A DNA stretch of 64,000 nucleotides, from assembly GCA_017654935.2 (NCBI GenBank), contig CM065682.1:39088048-39152047 (forward strand), read 5' to 3'. Within the stretch, counting starts at the first letter, position 1. The number at the start of each line of letters is the position of its first letter. Made by a program: the position numbers and the translations under genes. Positions 1 to 10,988 of this stretch are shown here, piece by piece. The DNA comes from Phymorhynchus buccinoides (Eukaryota > Mollusca > Gastropoda > Neogastropoda > Raphitomidae). The notes under the pieces were generated by a model. That model was not told the origin of the DNA and searched no databases. It saw nothing but the letters and a program-made list of their open reading frames with translations.

Positions 1-213
1 ACAGACAGACAGACATAGATTGTGTTTCGAAATGAACAGTTTGGCCATTGTATATGGCCCCCATACCATTCAGATCAACACGTTGCCACTGGCTGCCACC
101 TCAGACAGACAGACAGACAGACATAGATTGTGTTTCGAAATGAACAGTCTGGCCATTGTATATGGCCCCCATACCATCCAGATCAACACGTTGCCACTGG
201 CTCCAATGTTAAG
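1..213. repeat. Two-copy tandem repeat, period 108 bp
   Basis: Two nearly identical units, each starting with an (ACAG)n stretch followed by a shared unique part, are offset by 108 bp. The short open frame across them merely repeats itself and is not taken as a gene. Confidence 0.85.
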
Positions 214-710
214 AAATAGTGAGAGCATCAGTATGATGAGAAATAAGTCAGACTACATTTAAAATTTAAAAAAATCTTTCAAATCTTTCAAATAGTCTAG
301 GAAGCAGAACGCACATAAGTATTATCTACACTGAAAATAATTTGAAATGGGACGGTGGACAGGAACAAAAATGGGGAGGGGAGGGGGCAAAAGGTAACGC
401 CTAACATCAAATGTTCAAATGTGGCTCTCCACGGAAATGAGTGACTCCCCCCCCCCCCAGCATCTACCCTAGCAGTAAGCGTAAAAGTGACCACCACTAC
501 CCAGTCTGCTACTAGCACCAAGAACACACACACACGCACGCGCACATAAAATCATTATAATGGACAAACAAAAGGGGAGAAGACTGGGCGCGAAAATAGG
601 AAATATATAAGCATATTAATAGTAGTATCTTTTCAAGTAACACGATTTTCAGACTGAATGTGAAGATGGCAAGTACTGTTTTGTTTGTATATTGTATGGT
701 AGATAAAAGG

Positions 711-800
711 CCCAATTATCTCATGAAATGAAGCAAATTTAGTACTTGTTTCGTAGTGACTGGATTTTTGGGCTGTTTTTTACCCCGTTTCCCCTACTTG
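711..800 (+). repeat. Fragment related to the 2.3-kb foldback
   Basis: The stretch at 711-741 matches about 30 bp of the left arm of the foldback at 2279-2487, and nearby text (gggct..tttttaccccgt) matches its outer end. It is probably a decayed or truncated relative of the same family. Confidence 0.6.
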
Positions 801-955
801 TTTCGTAGTGGGTTTTTTGTTTGTTTATAAAATACCGTCACCTATTGACACTTGTTATAATATTTGTATGGTGTTTCACATTTTCAAGCGCATAAACCCC
901 ACACAGAAATGATCGCCATAGCCCCTCAATGCGCAGGATCCAGTGCGCTACTCAC

Positions 956-1117
956 TCCCAGGGCCACACACAGGATGGCCACATAGACGTAGGCCACAGG
1001 GGGGTCAGAGAACAGCAGGGGCTCCAGTCGCCCCGGGGCCGGGGGCTGCGTCTCCACACCGGGGGGAGTGACACACATCCGCTCGCCGGTCACCCCCGAC
1101 GCGTTCTCCACGACTGC
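956..1117 (-). CDS. Candidate internal exon with a transmembrane segment
   Basis: A GC-rich island (clearly above its AT-rich surroundings) is open on the minus strand for exactly 54 codons. It sits between an acceptor-like tgtgattgcag and a strong GTGAGT donor, phase 0 at both ends. The encoded peptide has a soluble Pro/Gly-rich part and then a hydrophobic run (VAYVYVAILCVALG) that looks like the start of a membrane helix. I do not recognise the family. Nothing adjacent could be joined to it, so it would be one exon of a gene with long introns. It could be fortuitous, but composition, splice signals and symmetric phase agree. Confidence 0.45.
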
Positions 1118-1248
1118 CTGCAATCACACGGCCTAAGGTCAGCGACGTAGCTGCTAATCCGGGGATCACAATAGGGCATTTGCCACGAGTGTTCGTTCTC
1201 TATACTAGACCAAAGATATTCTAAAGGCATTGAGTGTGAGGACCACTG

Positions 1249-1385
1249 GTTAGTCCCTTTTAAACAGGTTCGTTTCAAATTCCAGTCTGAGTTTTTGGAT
1301 AGCCTAGTGAAAAGTGTACTACTAACGATTCTATCAGCCCGGTTCGCCGAGCAAGTAATCCTCTTACCCTTTTAGAATTCTTTGC
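1249..1385 (+). repeat. Dispersed repeat, copy 1 (partner near 22.8 kb)
   Basis: It shares several long blocks with 22748-22931 in the same orientation, including gagtttttggatagcct and tatcagcccggttcgccgag. This copy has internal deletions. No transposase or RNA-gene signature was recognised. Confidence 0.75.
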
Positions 1386-2278
1386 CTAATTTGCCCGAGT
1401 TACGCTGACCTTTCTAATTCAACTCAGTGAATTTCAAGGTTGTCCTGACGTGGCAAATGCTCTATTGGCGACATCCGCGTGTTTCTTGCCAAAAAAATCA
1501 TCCGTCAGGGTGTCTCTTTAAAAGCTTGAAATTAGAGGCTTACAAAAGGGGGGTGGGGTAAAATATAGGTGGTGGCACAATGAAGGGAGGGTGGGTAAAG
1601 CGGGAATTTGCACCACCTAAAACTTATATATGACAGGTCACACGCACATCCATGTGAAGACATAACAGCAAAGGAGACGAACATCAGTTAAGTGCAGGTT
1701 TCTAAACTATGAATTAACGACTGCATCGGGAACAAAAAAAACTCCCCTAATCTACTAGATCTTGTCAATGATAAGCGGGTTGATGTTACACAGAAATGCA
1801 CGAATTATTTGACAAAAGACCACGCGGGTCAATTTTCACTCTGTGTTTATTATATGGCTTGATAAAGAATACCGCGCTGTATGTTCATTATTGTCAACGT
1901 ATGCTCTCAACTCCTATAATAATAACACGGTGATAGCGGGATAGATCTCAATACTGCTTCCAATCACACACCTGGCTTTTTTACAAACCTATAATATTTC
2001 AAATAAGTAAAAACAAAGGTGGAGTTGTCAGGCTGATAATACTATTTATTTATTGATAAAGAAAACTTTTACAGCGCTTAATCTTAAAGCTCTAATACAT
2101 AGTTGACATTGCTTCAATAACTGTATTCCTCTAAAACCATGTAAGCTTAGCCAGTAGGCTACATCTGTGCATAATCTTCACAGAAACAGAGACAGGTAGG
2201 GCCTACAGAGAGACAGTGAGATAGAAACTTTAAAACCCGTAAGGGGCCGCATGTTGGATGTCGTCCGTCAGATGTAGG
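1386..2278. other. AT-rich non-coding stretch
   Basis: No convincing reading frame, RNA gene or repeat structure was recognised here. Confidence 0.5.
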
Positions 2279-2487
2279 GGAAGATGGGGTAAAAAGCCCA
2301 TGGGCGGGTAAGAAGCCCATGCCAATTATCTCATGAAATGAAGCAAATTTCAGTCACATTTTGCCCATGAGACGAGCGTTAATGTTTAACCCGTCTCATG
2401 GGCAAAATGTGACTGACATTTGCTTCATTTCATGAGATAATTGGCATGGGCTTCTTACCCGCCCATGGGCTTTTTACCCCGTCTTCA
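2279..2487. mobile_element. Foldback element, ~96-bp arms
   Basis: The left arm (2279-2374) and right arm (2392-2487) are near-perfect reverse complements separated by about 17 nt, with few mismatches. A transcript would form one long hairpin. Part of the arm recurs at 711-741, so this is a dispersed family, probably a non-autonomous foldback or MITE. No coding capacity. Confidence 0.85.
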
Positions 2488-2922
2488 CCTATCTGTCATT
2501 CTCCTGCATTGTTTTATTTGTTTATTTATTTATTTACGTATTTACTATTTACTCTTTTTTTTTAATGAATGTACCATTGCAAGGACACACCACTAAATTC
2601 ACCTCTGGCCGACTCTGGTGTAATAATTGTAATAATTGCGAACCAAATAAGCCTGAAACTTTATCAGAGATTGAGTATGGCGAAACAGTCTTTTTGGGAT
2701 TTCCAGGTTCTCTGACGTCATCAGCAGCCTCAAAGTAGCTGCAGAGGGCCAGATTTCGCTCTTCTAGGCTAAGTCTTTGGATTTCCTTTTCGCGCAAATG
2801 GCGATAGTAAGTAGACATTTTAGGACACGGTTTTATTTACTAGTGATGTGTAAACACCGCTACTCCTTGTAGTACACTTGTAGTGCTAGTATATCCTATT
2901 TGAACATTTTATGCACCGTATC

Positions 2923-4636
2923 TGTGACGTAAGTGTCCCGCGCGACCCACTTTCTTTATTTCTTATCTACACCCCCCCCCCCCCTTCTCCCCTCCCCCCC
3001 CTCGCCTTTACATTTCTCTGTCCAGCCACCAAGTTAATTGCCCCGCTGCTTCAAACGAAAGCCGCGGAAGGGCGTTATCTCTTTCTTCCCGGTCGGCACG
3101 TACCATCTACCGAGGTTACCTCCCTTCATCCCCCCCCCCCCCCCCCCCCTCTTTCTACCGGCTCATCACAAGAAAGTGACAACCGAGGTTATTTCCCTTT
3201 GAAGATGGTTTTGCTTTTGAATCACAAGGTTAGGAATGTCAGGAATGTGCTAAGGATGGAATAGGCGCGTGATTGTTCAGTACATTTAAAACAGCAATCT
3301 TGTGACGTGTGGACTGTAATCCACCAATAGCAGGCTTTCATTGTTTGAAAGTGAAGGCTATAATTGGAGTGGTGAGGAAAAGTTGTCACACAAGATGCTG
3401 AAACGTAGCTAGAGCAACACTCACAACCAGTCATCATAAGCCCACTAGTAAGTATTATTGATGGCAGGTGATTGAGATCTTGTTTGTTTGACTCTAGTTT
3501 TGATCTAGATCCTATGTTCAATGATGAATAAGGAGTAGATAGATATGCTATAGAAAAGAAGTGGTAAACATTCTATTCTATTTATGTGCACTGATTATTT
3601 GTGTGTGTGTGTTTTTGACTTGAACACTTTTGGTACCAGAACCGGATTTTATGCCTACTAACCCTTTTGTCTATTTTTTAGTAGGAAACCTATGGGCCGC
3701 AATCTTGCACTTTATGATACCATTCCTTTTCAGGTGTTGGATGGAGAGTGATGATGTCTTGATCACCTTTTATGTTTTACTGATCTCAGTTTGTTAACTG
3801 AAATTCAGTTTATTTATTAACTACATGTAGTGCTATTGTACAAGGAAAGCCTTCAAGCCGGTTGGGATTCACTAATTCCCTGCCGACTGAAGCCCCTTGT
3901 CTCTAAGCCATAGAGATCTACATCCACCTTCTCCTGTGATTATCAGCAGGGCATCGTGGGCCGGAGGATCATCCCGGACTCCACCACGCACCAAGACGGG
4001 TCCGTCGCCAAGACAACCTGCACCCAGAATCCGCGAGGAGACCACGCCTGAACCGTGCCATCTCGCGAAGCCGTAACCGGAACGACTGGGAGCTACTCTC
4101 ACCTGACGAGCAAGCCCAGAACTTCAAACAGCTAAGTCTACCTGACTGCGCCAATCATTTGAACTTTCCTACGGACAACCGATGATAATTAGTAACCCTT
4201 CCGGCATGGGGCGAACCTTATAGAAAGACAAAAGTCTTGTGAATCCTTTCGGATTTCATTGTGTTTTAACCATATTTTGTTTTGGCGCCATTGAGCTGCT
4301 TTATTATTATTGTTGCATAATCTTATGCAGATTTTGGGAGTAAATAACATACAAGTGTCAAATAATCCTGAACCCTTTGGTCAGACTGATGAGAGTGGGA
4401 GTCTTGTAATTTCATGTAAAACCCTACTTCTCTCTGTCTGCCATTTTGAGCAAATCAACCACTTGTATTTCTTTCAATCATCTGACGAGCCAGAACCCGG
4501 GCACAAATATAAATTTATTAGATGAAAAGGGGCCGGGAAAGTTGCTCATCTCCCATACCCTAGAGAAGTGGGCTAAAGGCAAATTATCTAAAGTCTTCCC
4601 TAGGGACTTAGCCTTTTAACCCATTACCTCGTCACA
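2923..4636 (+). repeat. 5' LTR
   Basis: Terminal inverted heptamer TGTGACG...CGTCACA. It is near-identical along its length to 7291-9006, including a poly-C tract near 3130-3150 whose length differs between copies. Short frames found in both LTRs are conserved only because the LTRs are copies. Confidence 0.95.
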
Positions 4637-4642
4637 TCTAAT

Positions 4643-4662
4643 TGGGGGCTCGCGTCCGGGAT
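4643..4662 (+). other. Primer-binding-site-like sequence (tRNA-Pro type)
   Basis: Six bases after the LTR end the sequence TGGGGGCTCG-CG-TCCGGGAT matches the complement of a tRNA-Pro 3' end apart from a 2-nt CG insertion. Position and match support a primer site; the insertion may reflect decay or a variant primer. Confidence 0.6.
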
Positions 4663-4907
4663 ATTTTTTTCATAAAGTCTAACAAATTTCAATTCAAACG
4701 GTAGTTCCTTTTCAAAACTTATCTTGTGTCCACTGGGAAAGTTATTGTGATTTGGTTCACTGTGTTTTGATTTGATTTGTTTGAATGCTATTTATGACTT
4801 TATTTTGATGTGCATGCTATTTCTGTTTATGTTGAAATAGTTAAGTGTTGTTTGATACATTCAACTCAGCAGCTTTGTTTTTATTTTGAATAGTTGTATT
4901 TACAACC

Positions 4908-6935
4908 ATGGCTGAGATTGTTAAACTTAGGAGGGAACTTAAAGAATGGGGAGAGTCTCTAGGATTGTCAGGCCAAGAGTTAGCAAATTTTGTCATATCT
5001 GAATATGACAAAGAGAAAGCTCGCGAGACTCTAGAGGCTGACAAAGCTCGGGAGGCTCAGGAGGCCGAGAAAGACAAACAGAGAGCTCATGAGGCTCAAG
5101 AGGCTGATAAAGCTCGGGAGGAGGCCGAGAAAGACAAACAGAGAGCTCATGAGGCTCAAGAGGCAGATAAAGCTCGCGAGGCTCAAGCAGATAAAGATCG
5201 CGACGCTCAGGAGCAAGAGCAAATCCGTACTCATGAGTTAAGGCAGAGACAACTAGTGCAGGATGCCAAAAATAAAGAACTCGAACTTGAGGCCACTGAG
5301 CGGGAAAAGGCGCGAGACCATGAGCTAGCTATGAAGCAGCTTGAAAACTCAGCAGACTCTGAGACTGCTGCCCCTCAAAATTTTCCCCCTCCCATTCATA
5401 CCTCAGCCATGACCTTCACATTGGAGGCATTCAATGAGGCAACCGAGTCTATCGATGCATTCCTCGATAGATTTGAAAGACTGGCCCAGGAATTTGAGCT
5501 TGCTCCGGAAAAGTACAACCTCAAGCTTGCCCAAAGTCTCAGGGGTGTGGCTTATGAGGTGTACAGCAAACTTCCGTCAAGCCAAATTACTGACTACCCA
5601 GCTTTGAAAGAAGCCCTGCTCAACAGATACGAGTTGACAGCTGACGCCTACCGGAAAAAGTTCCGGTCAACCAGAAAAGGTAGGGGAGAGTCCTATGCCC
5701 AATTTTCAGATAGACTGGGGAACTATCTGACCAAATGGGTGTCGCTTTCTGCCAAAACTGAGTCCTATGAGGATCTCCGGGAACTGATGGTTGGCGAGCA
5801 ACTGCGCGAAACCATGTCCCCAGAGTTACGCACCTTTACTGCCGAGCAAGGTGCCACAACTCTGGCTGACCTCATCCAGCTAAGTGATAGGTACACTCTA
5901 GCCCATGATGAACCTAGCGCCCCTAAAAGGCCAAAACTACAGCAAGTAGTTGGGTCCACTGCTTCACAGCAGAGCAGGTTTAACCCCAACTCCAACAGTG
6001 GGTCAAACGGTTCTACCCATGAACGACAACCACTGGGGCAACCCTTATTCTGCTCATACTGCAAGTCGAACACCCACAATCGGGATGACTGCAGGAAACT
6101 TGCTTACAAGCGGCAAAATGTTGCAACTATGCAAGTCGTCTCGACTTCGCAGAATTGCACAAACCCCTCCCCAGTACAGTGTCCAGGCACACCGTCAGTC
6201 GTTGGACAGGCGACTGTCAACAACATCCCTGTTCAGTGTCTCTATGACACTGGACTGTCATGCGACGCCATCGTCTGCGGATCCCTAGTCCCCGCGTCAG
6301 CATACACGGGAGACTTCATCTCTCTGCAAGGCCCTGATGCTGCAATCCCCCCATCCACTTTGCCAGTCGCCATAATCAATGTCGACACCAGGTTTGTAAA
6401 GGGACCCATCAAGGCAGTGCTCATGGACAGTCCTGTCTATGACCTCATACTGGGATCACAGTATGTGTTTTTAGGGCACCCCTCTCAACCTGCCCTAGCT
6501 TCAGCAGCATTCCCTTCTCCCCAATCCACAAACCAACTCCCTCCCTCCTTCCCAAAGAGCAAATCTCCCTCAGCAGGGAAGAAACCTCTCAACGCGGCAA
6601 ACCAAATTGCCGCGCGAGCCAATCCAGATTGTCCCAAGTCCCCAAGTCCGCCACAACTTGGAAAATCCTTCCCAAGGAATGTCCGCCTAACGACCCAAGA
6701 CCACTCGCCACAGGTACCTCAGGTGAAAGGCAGCACTGTACCCGCAAACACCCACCGAAGGTACTATCGGGACAGGCCGCCGCACGTACAGCCGTCACCT
6801 ACCCCTCCCTTTCAGCGAGTGGCAGTCGACTTGGTCGGGCCTCTACCTAAACGGAAGAAGAAATTCCCGGTACATAGTCACCGTGGTCGACATATGTACC
6901 ATGAGGTGCGATGCCGCCCCAATCTCCTCACTTGA
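4908..6935 (+). CDS. Gag-protease polyprotein with start of integrase (LTR element)
   Basis: The frame is 675 codons from an ATG in ACAACCATGG context. Residues about 35-150 are a highly charged Glu/Lys/Ala/Arg coiled coil with an internal tandem duplication (two copies of an EKDKQRAHEAQEADKARE-type unit). Residues about 165-345 are a capsid resembling the SCAN fold (FRSTRKGRGESYAQFSDRL, then an EQLRETMSPELRTF block). A CCHC zinc knuckle (C-X2-C-X4-H-X4-C) lies near residue 385. A retropepsin-like segment follows near residues 430-520, with DTG as its catalytic motif and a late DLILG. After a Pro/Ser-rich linker the frame enters the first strand of an integrase core (VAVDLVGPL). Just past this it loses the integrase frame, which continues one frame over at about 6870. 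No integrase zinc finger is visible between protease and core. Confidence 0.85.
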   Translation: MAEIVKLRRELKEWGESLGLSGQELANFVISEYDKEKARETLEADKAREAQEAEKDKQRAHEAQEADKAREEAEKDKQRAHEAQEADKAREAQADKDRDAQEQEQIRTHELRQRQLVQDAKNKELELEATEREKARDHELAMKQLENSADSETAAPQNFPPPIHTSAMTFTLEAFNEATESIDAFLDRFERLAQEFELAPEKYNLKLAQSLRGVAYEVYSKLPSSQITDYPALKEALLNRYELTADAYRKKFRSTRKGRGESYAQFSDRLGNYLTKWVSLSAKTESYEDLRELMVGEQLRETMSPELRTFTAEQGATTLADLIQLSDRYTLAHDEPSAPKRPKLQQVVGSTASQQSRFNPNSNSGSNGSTHERQPLGQPLFCSYCKSNTHNRDDCRKLAYKRQNVATMQVVSTSQNCTNPSPVQCPGTPSVVGQATVNNIPVQCLYDTGLSCDAIVCGSLVPASAYTGDFISLQGPDAAIPPSTLPVAIINVDTRFVKGPIKAVLMDSPVYDLILGSQYVFLGHPSQPALASAAFPSPQSTNQLPPSFPKSKSPSAGKKPLNAANQIAARANPDCPKSPSPPQLGKSFPRNVRLTTQDHSPQVPQVKGSTVPANTHRRYYRDRPPHVQPSPTPPFQRVAVDLVGPLPKRKKKFPVHSHRGRHMYHEVRCRPNLLT

Positions 6936-7206
6936 TGCTAGTCAGATAGCCGCGGCACTCAAAGCCATTTTCGCCCGAATCGGCCTACCAAACCACATCA
7001 TCAGCAATGATGAATCCAGGCTAAAGGGGAAACTCAGGCAAGAGGTGTTTGCTATTCTGCAATCAACCTTGGGACAACTCAACACAGGATTGCCGCACCA
7101 ACCTCAGTCGGAATCCATTCCACTGATCTCTAACCCACCTGCTCCTTTGAACTCTGTGTTGCGACCAGATGTTCCACCATTCCAGCCGACCCAGTCTCCC
7201 CACTAA
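6870..7206 (+). pseudogene. Frameshifted, truncated integrase remnant
   Basis: Immediately after the frame break the sequence resembles the integrase catalytic core: the TVVDICTMR strand, then IFARIGLPNHIISND, then HQPQSES at the place of the usual HPQS motif. The usual aspartate-glycine motif after IIS is altered and the catalytic glutamate region is degraded. The frame stops about 85 bp before the 3' LTR. Neither the end of integrase nor RT/RNase H follows, so the element has a large 3' internal deletion. Confidence 0.75.
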
Positions 7207-7290
7207 TTTGTCCCTGTCGCCCAAGTCGAAAGTGGAGTCGGCGTTCCACAGGAAGATTCCGGTACCAGAATCTTTTCTTCGGGGGGCCTC

Positions 7291-9006
7291 TGTGACGTAA
7301 GTGTCCCGCGCGACCCACTTTCTTTATTTCTTATCTACACCCCCCCCCCCCTTCCCCCTCCCCCCCCTCGCCTTTACATTTCTCTGTCCAGCCACCAAGT
7401 TAATTGCCCCGCTGCTTCAAACGAAAGCCGCGGAAGGGCGTTATCTCTTTCTTCCCGGTCGGCACGTACCACCTACCGAGGTTATCTCCCTTCATCCCCC
7501 CCCCCCCCCCCCCCCCCCCTTCTTTCTACCGGCTCATCACAAGAAAGTGACAACCGAGGTTATTTCCCTTTGAAGATGGTTTTGCTTTTGAATCACAAGG
7601 TTAGGAATGTCAGGAATGTGCTAAGGATGGAATAGGCGCGTGATTGTTCGGTACATTTAGAACAGCAATCTTGTGACGTGTGGACTGTAATACACCAATA
7701 GCAGGCTTTCATTGTTTGAAAGTGAAGGCTATAATTGGAGTGGTGAGAAAAAGTTGTCACACAAGATGCTGAAACGTAGCTAGAGCAACACTCACAACCA
7801 GTCATCATAAGCCCACTAGTAAGTATTATTGATGGCAGGTGATTGAGATCTTGTGTGTTTGACTCTAGTTTTGATCTAGATCCTATGTTCAATGATGAAT
7901 AAGGAGTAGATAGATATGCTATAGAAAAGAAGTGGTAAACATTCTATTCTATTTATGTGCACTGATTATTTGTGTGTGTGTTTTTTTGACTTGAACACTT
8001 TTGGTACCAAAACCGGAGTTTATGCCTACTAACCCTTTTGTCTATTTTTAGTAGGAAACCTATGGGCCGCAATCTTGCACTTTATGATACCATTCCTTTT
8101 CAGGTGTTGGATGGAGAGTGATGATGTCTTGATCACCTTTTATGTTTTTACTGATCTCAGTTTGTTAACTGAAATTCAGTTTATTTATTAACTACATGTA
8201 GTGCTATTGTACAAGGGAAGCCTTCAAGCCGGTTGGGATTCACTAATTCCCTGCCGACTGAAGCCCCTTGTCTCTAAGCCATAGAGATCTACATCCACCT
8301 TCTCCTGTGATTATCAGCAGGGCATCGTGGGCCGGAAGATCATCCCGGACTCCACCACGCACCAAGACGGGACTGTCGCCAAGACGACCCGCACCCAGAA
8401 TCCGCGAGGAGACCACGCCTGAACCGTGCCATCCCGCGAAGCCGTAACCGGAACGACTGGGAGCTACTCTCACCTGACGAGCAAGCCCAGAACTTCAAAC
8501 AGCTAAGTCTACCTGACTGCGCCAATCATTTGAACTTTCCTACGGACACCGAAGATAATTAGTAACCCTTCCGGCATGGGGCGAACCTTATAGAAAGACA
8601 AAAGTCTTGTGAATCCTTTCGGATTTCATTGTGTTTTATCCATATTTTGTTTTGGCGCCATTGAGCTGCTTTATTATTATTGTTGCATAATCTTATGCAG
8701 ATTTTGGGAGTAAATAAAATACAAGTGTCAAATAATCCTGAACCCTTTGGTCAGACTGATGAGAGTGGGAGTCTTGTAATTTCATGTAAAACCCTACTTC
8801 TCTCTGTCTGCCATTTAGAGCAATTCAACCACTTGTATTTCTTACAACCATCTGACGAGCCAGAACCCGGGCACAAATATAAATTTATTAGATGAAAAGG
8901 GGCCGGGAAAGTTGCTCATCTCCCATACCCTAGAGAAGTGGGCTAAAGGCAAATTATCTAAAGTCTTCCCTAGAGACTTAGCCTTTTAACCCATTACCTC
9001 GTCACA
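7291..9006 (+). repeat. 3' LTR
   Basis: Near-identical copy of 2923-4636, preceded by a G-rich stretch (ttcggggggcctc) in the position of a polypurine tract and followed directly by the GTATC duplication. The poly-C tract is near 7496-7519. Confidence 0.95.
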
Positions 9007-9297
9007 GTATCAAACGGCCTCTCAGCATTGCATTGCTAACGCTGACCACGACACTTTTGCATTGCGCAAATCATCAGGCACTGAAGTAGAACATTTCCTG
9101 CTCAAATTGTGTGTGAATTGTACGGTATCTAACATTTTCGCGTTTCCTTTGGGAGTCAGTAGTTATACAGGGATCCATTTTTCCATCCATCAGTCCAACC
9201 GTCCATCCATCCGTCTTACCATCCATCTGCATCCACCAGTCCTACCTCCTCAACACAGTTGTCCATGGTGCACCACTCCTTCCGAATGAAATTCGTT

Positions 9298-9596
9298 TTT
9301 CGTCCTCCGGTCTGTAAACAGACACATATGGGACATTAGTAGATATAAAGATGGTGGGAACGATCCTCGAGGCAATACCCGGAGGCAGTGCAACTCCAGG
9401 AAAGTTCCGAATGTTTAACGATACAGATGTATGATCAATATGAATGAAAATCCGTTTTACGTCCTCCGGTCTAAAACAGACACATATGGGACATTAGTAG
9501 ATATAAAGATGGTGGGAACGATCCTGGAGGCAATGCCCGGAGGCAGTGCAACTCCAGGAAAGCCCCGAATTTTTAGCGATACAGATGTATGCATAA
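9298..9596 (+). repeat. Dispersed ~130-bp repeat, two copies in tandem
   Basis: Two copies (about 9298-9418 and 9441-9596) share GTCCTCCGGTCT, ACACATATGGGACATTAG, AAGATGGTGGGAACGATCCT and GGAGGCAGTGCAACTCCAGG. Other copies lie at 21121-21275, 26830-26985 and 44548-44622 (minus) and 47262-47382 (plus). No protein is encoded. It is SINE- or MITE-like, class not determined. Confidence 0.85.
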
Positions 9597-9734
9597 ACAC
9601 TCCTTCCTTCACCAGATGTCCTTATATGGCCAACAGTTGATAAGGTCCTGCACGTGCATCAAGAGATTATGATTTTTGAGAGAGTAAGGGAGAGAGGGGG
9701 AGGGAGAGGTAGGAGAGAGAGATACAGAGAGAGA

Positions 9735-9856
<122 letters not shown>

Positions 9857-10003
9857 CAGATAGATACAGACATACACGCAGACACACAAACACACACACA
9901 CAAATAAACTGGAAGTTCCTCCCACACGCCCACGGAAACACGCGCATAGACAAAGAGACAGGCAATATAGGTCTACTCATTATGAAAAGGCGGATTTTAA
10001 TGA

Positions 10004-10595
10004 GAATTTGAGGACAATCACAAGAATAAAATGGGGTTTGAAATGTTTCAAAATCTGAAGTTATTCAAGGTTGTATTTCAGATTCTGTTGACTATTTTAC
10101 AAAAAATCGTTATTACCTTACCTTTTAAAACCAAACTAGCCACAAATTCCGATTTAGATAAAGAGGGAAAATAGACGGCCTGTTAACCCTGGCATCAGCT
10201 AGCCTGAAAAAAACAAACCCCTTCCCTCATTTCCCCTTGTTTGAGTTTGTTGATTAGAAGAAAAGAATTACAATGAAAAAGAAGCTCAGTTTCCAGTGGT
10301 TGTGTGTGTTGGAAATTAATGTTACAAGCTGCAGCGAACTCGGTTAATCCATTGCTGGTATTGCTGATGTTTGTATTGATTGATGCCTGTTTTCGTGTTG
10401 ACAGATCATTAATTTTATTTCTCGCATTGTCTTTAATTTTGTATGTTTATTCATTTGTATCTCGGTGTTTAGGCCTTTGTACAGCGCTTTGATCTCCACG
10501 CAAAGGAAGTAAAGCTTATATATATAGATCTATATTTTTTTAAAATTATTATTATTATTATTATTATTAATTAATTTCACACACGCACATGCACT

Positions 10596-10660
<65 letters not shown>

Positions 10661-10988
10661 CACCTGTAAATCACTTACATCTAATGGAATAGCCATGAAT
10701 GCGCTACAAACGCCAAATATTGAGCCTTTTAAGCTTTACAATCCTTTCAATAACAATTACTTTTTTTAACATTCAAAATGTAGGCATATTTTACTCTCAG
10801 TAGAGCCCAACACTCTACGCTTTCCACTGTCTCTGTATCTAAATGTGTAACTAGTTTAGTTTTAACGGGTAAGGTAATAACGATTCTTTGTAAAATAGTC
10901 AACAGCATCTGAAATACAACCTTGAAAACTTCAGATTTTGAAACATTTCAAACCCCATTTTATTCTTGTGATTGTCCTCAAATGTTCA
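10004..10988. mobile_element. Inverted-repeat element with ~130-bp arms
   Basis: 10004-10143 and 10855-10988 are imperfect reverse complements, sharing for example AATAAAATGGGGTTTGAAATG and its complement, separated by about 710 bp that include a (CA)n tract. The design suggests an old DNA transposon or foldback. No transposase frame was seen inside. Confidence 0.7.
10603..10659. repeat. (CA)n microsatellite
   Basis: Pure CA dinucleotide tract inside the inverted-repeat element. Confidence 0.97.

Larger units (their letters stand above)
2923..9006 (+). mobile_element. LTR retrotransposon (Ty3/gypsy, Gmr1-like order), defective
   Basis: The element is bounded by 1714- and 1716-bp LTRs that begin TGTGACG and end CGTCACA, and is flanked on both sides by the 5-bp duplication GTATC (2918-2922 and 9007-9011). 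Inside are a primer-binding-site-like sequence, a gag-protease frame and an integrase remnant; no reverse transcriptase or RNase H is present before the 3' LTR. Known family facts: Gmr1-like Ty3/gypsy elements place integrase before RT, and SCAN domains are thought to derive from their capsid. The SCAN-like capsid and direct protease-to-integrase adjacency fit that lineage (inference). With RT lost it could move only with enzymes supplied in trans. By eye the LTRs differ at roughly 30 positions, so the insertion is fairly young. Confidence 0.92.

Noticed and set aside
4310..4525. 71-codon frame present in both LTRs
   Set aside because: Conserved only because the LTRs are copies; no recognisable features.
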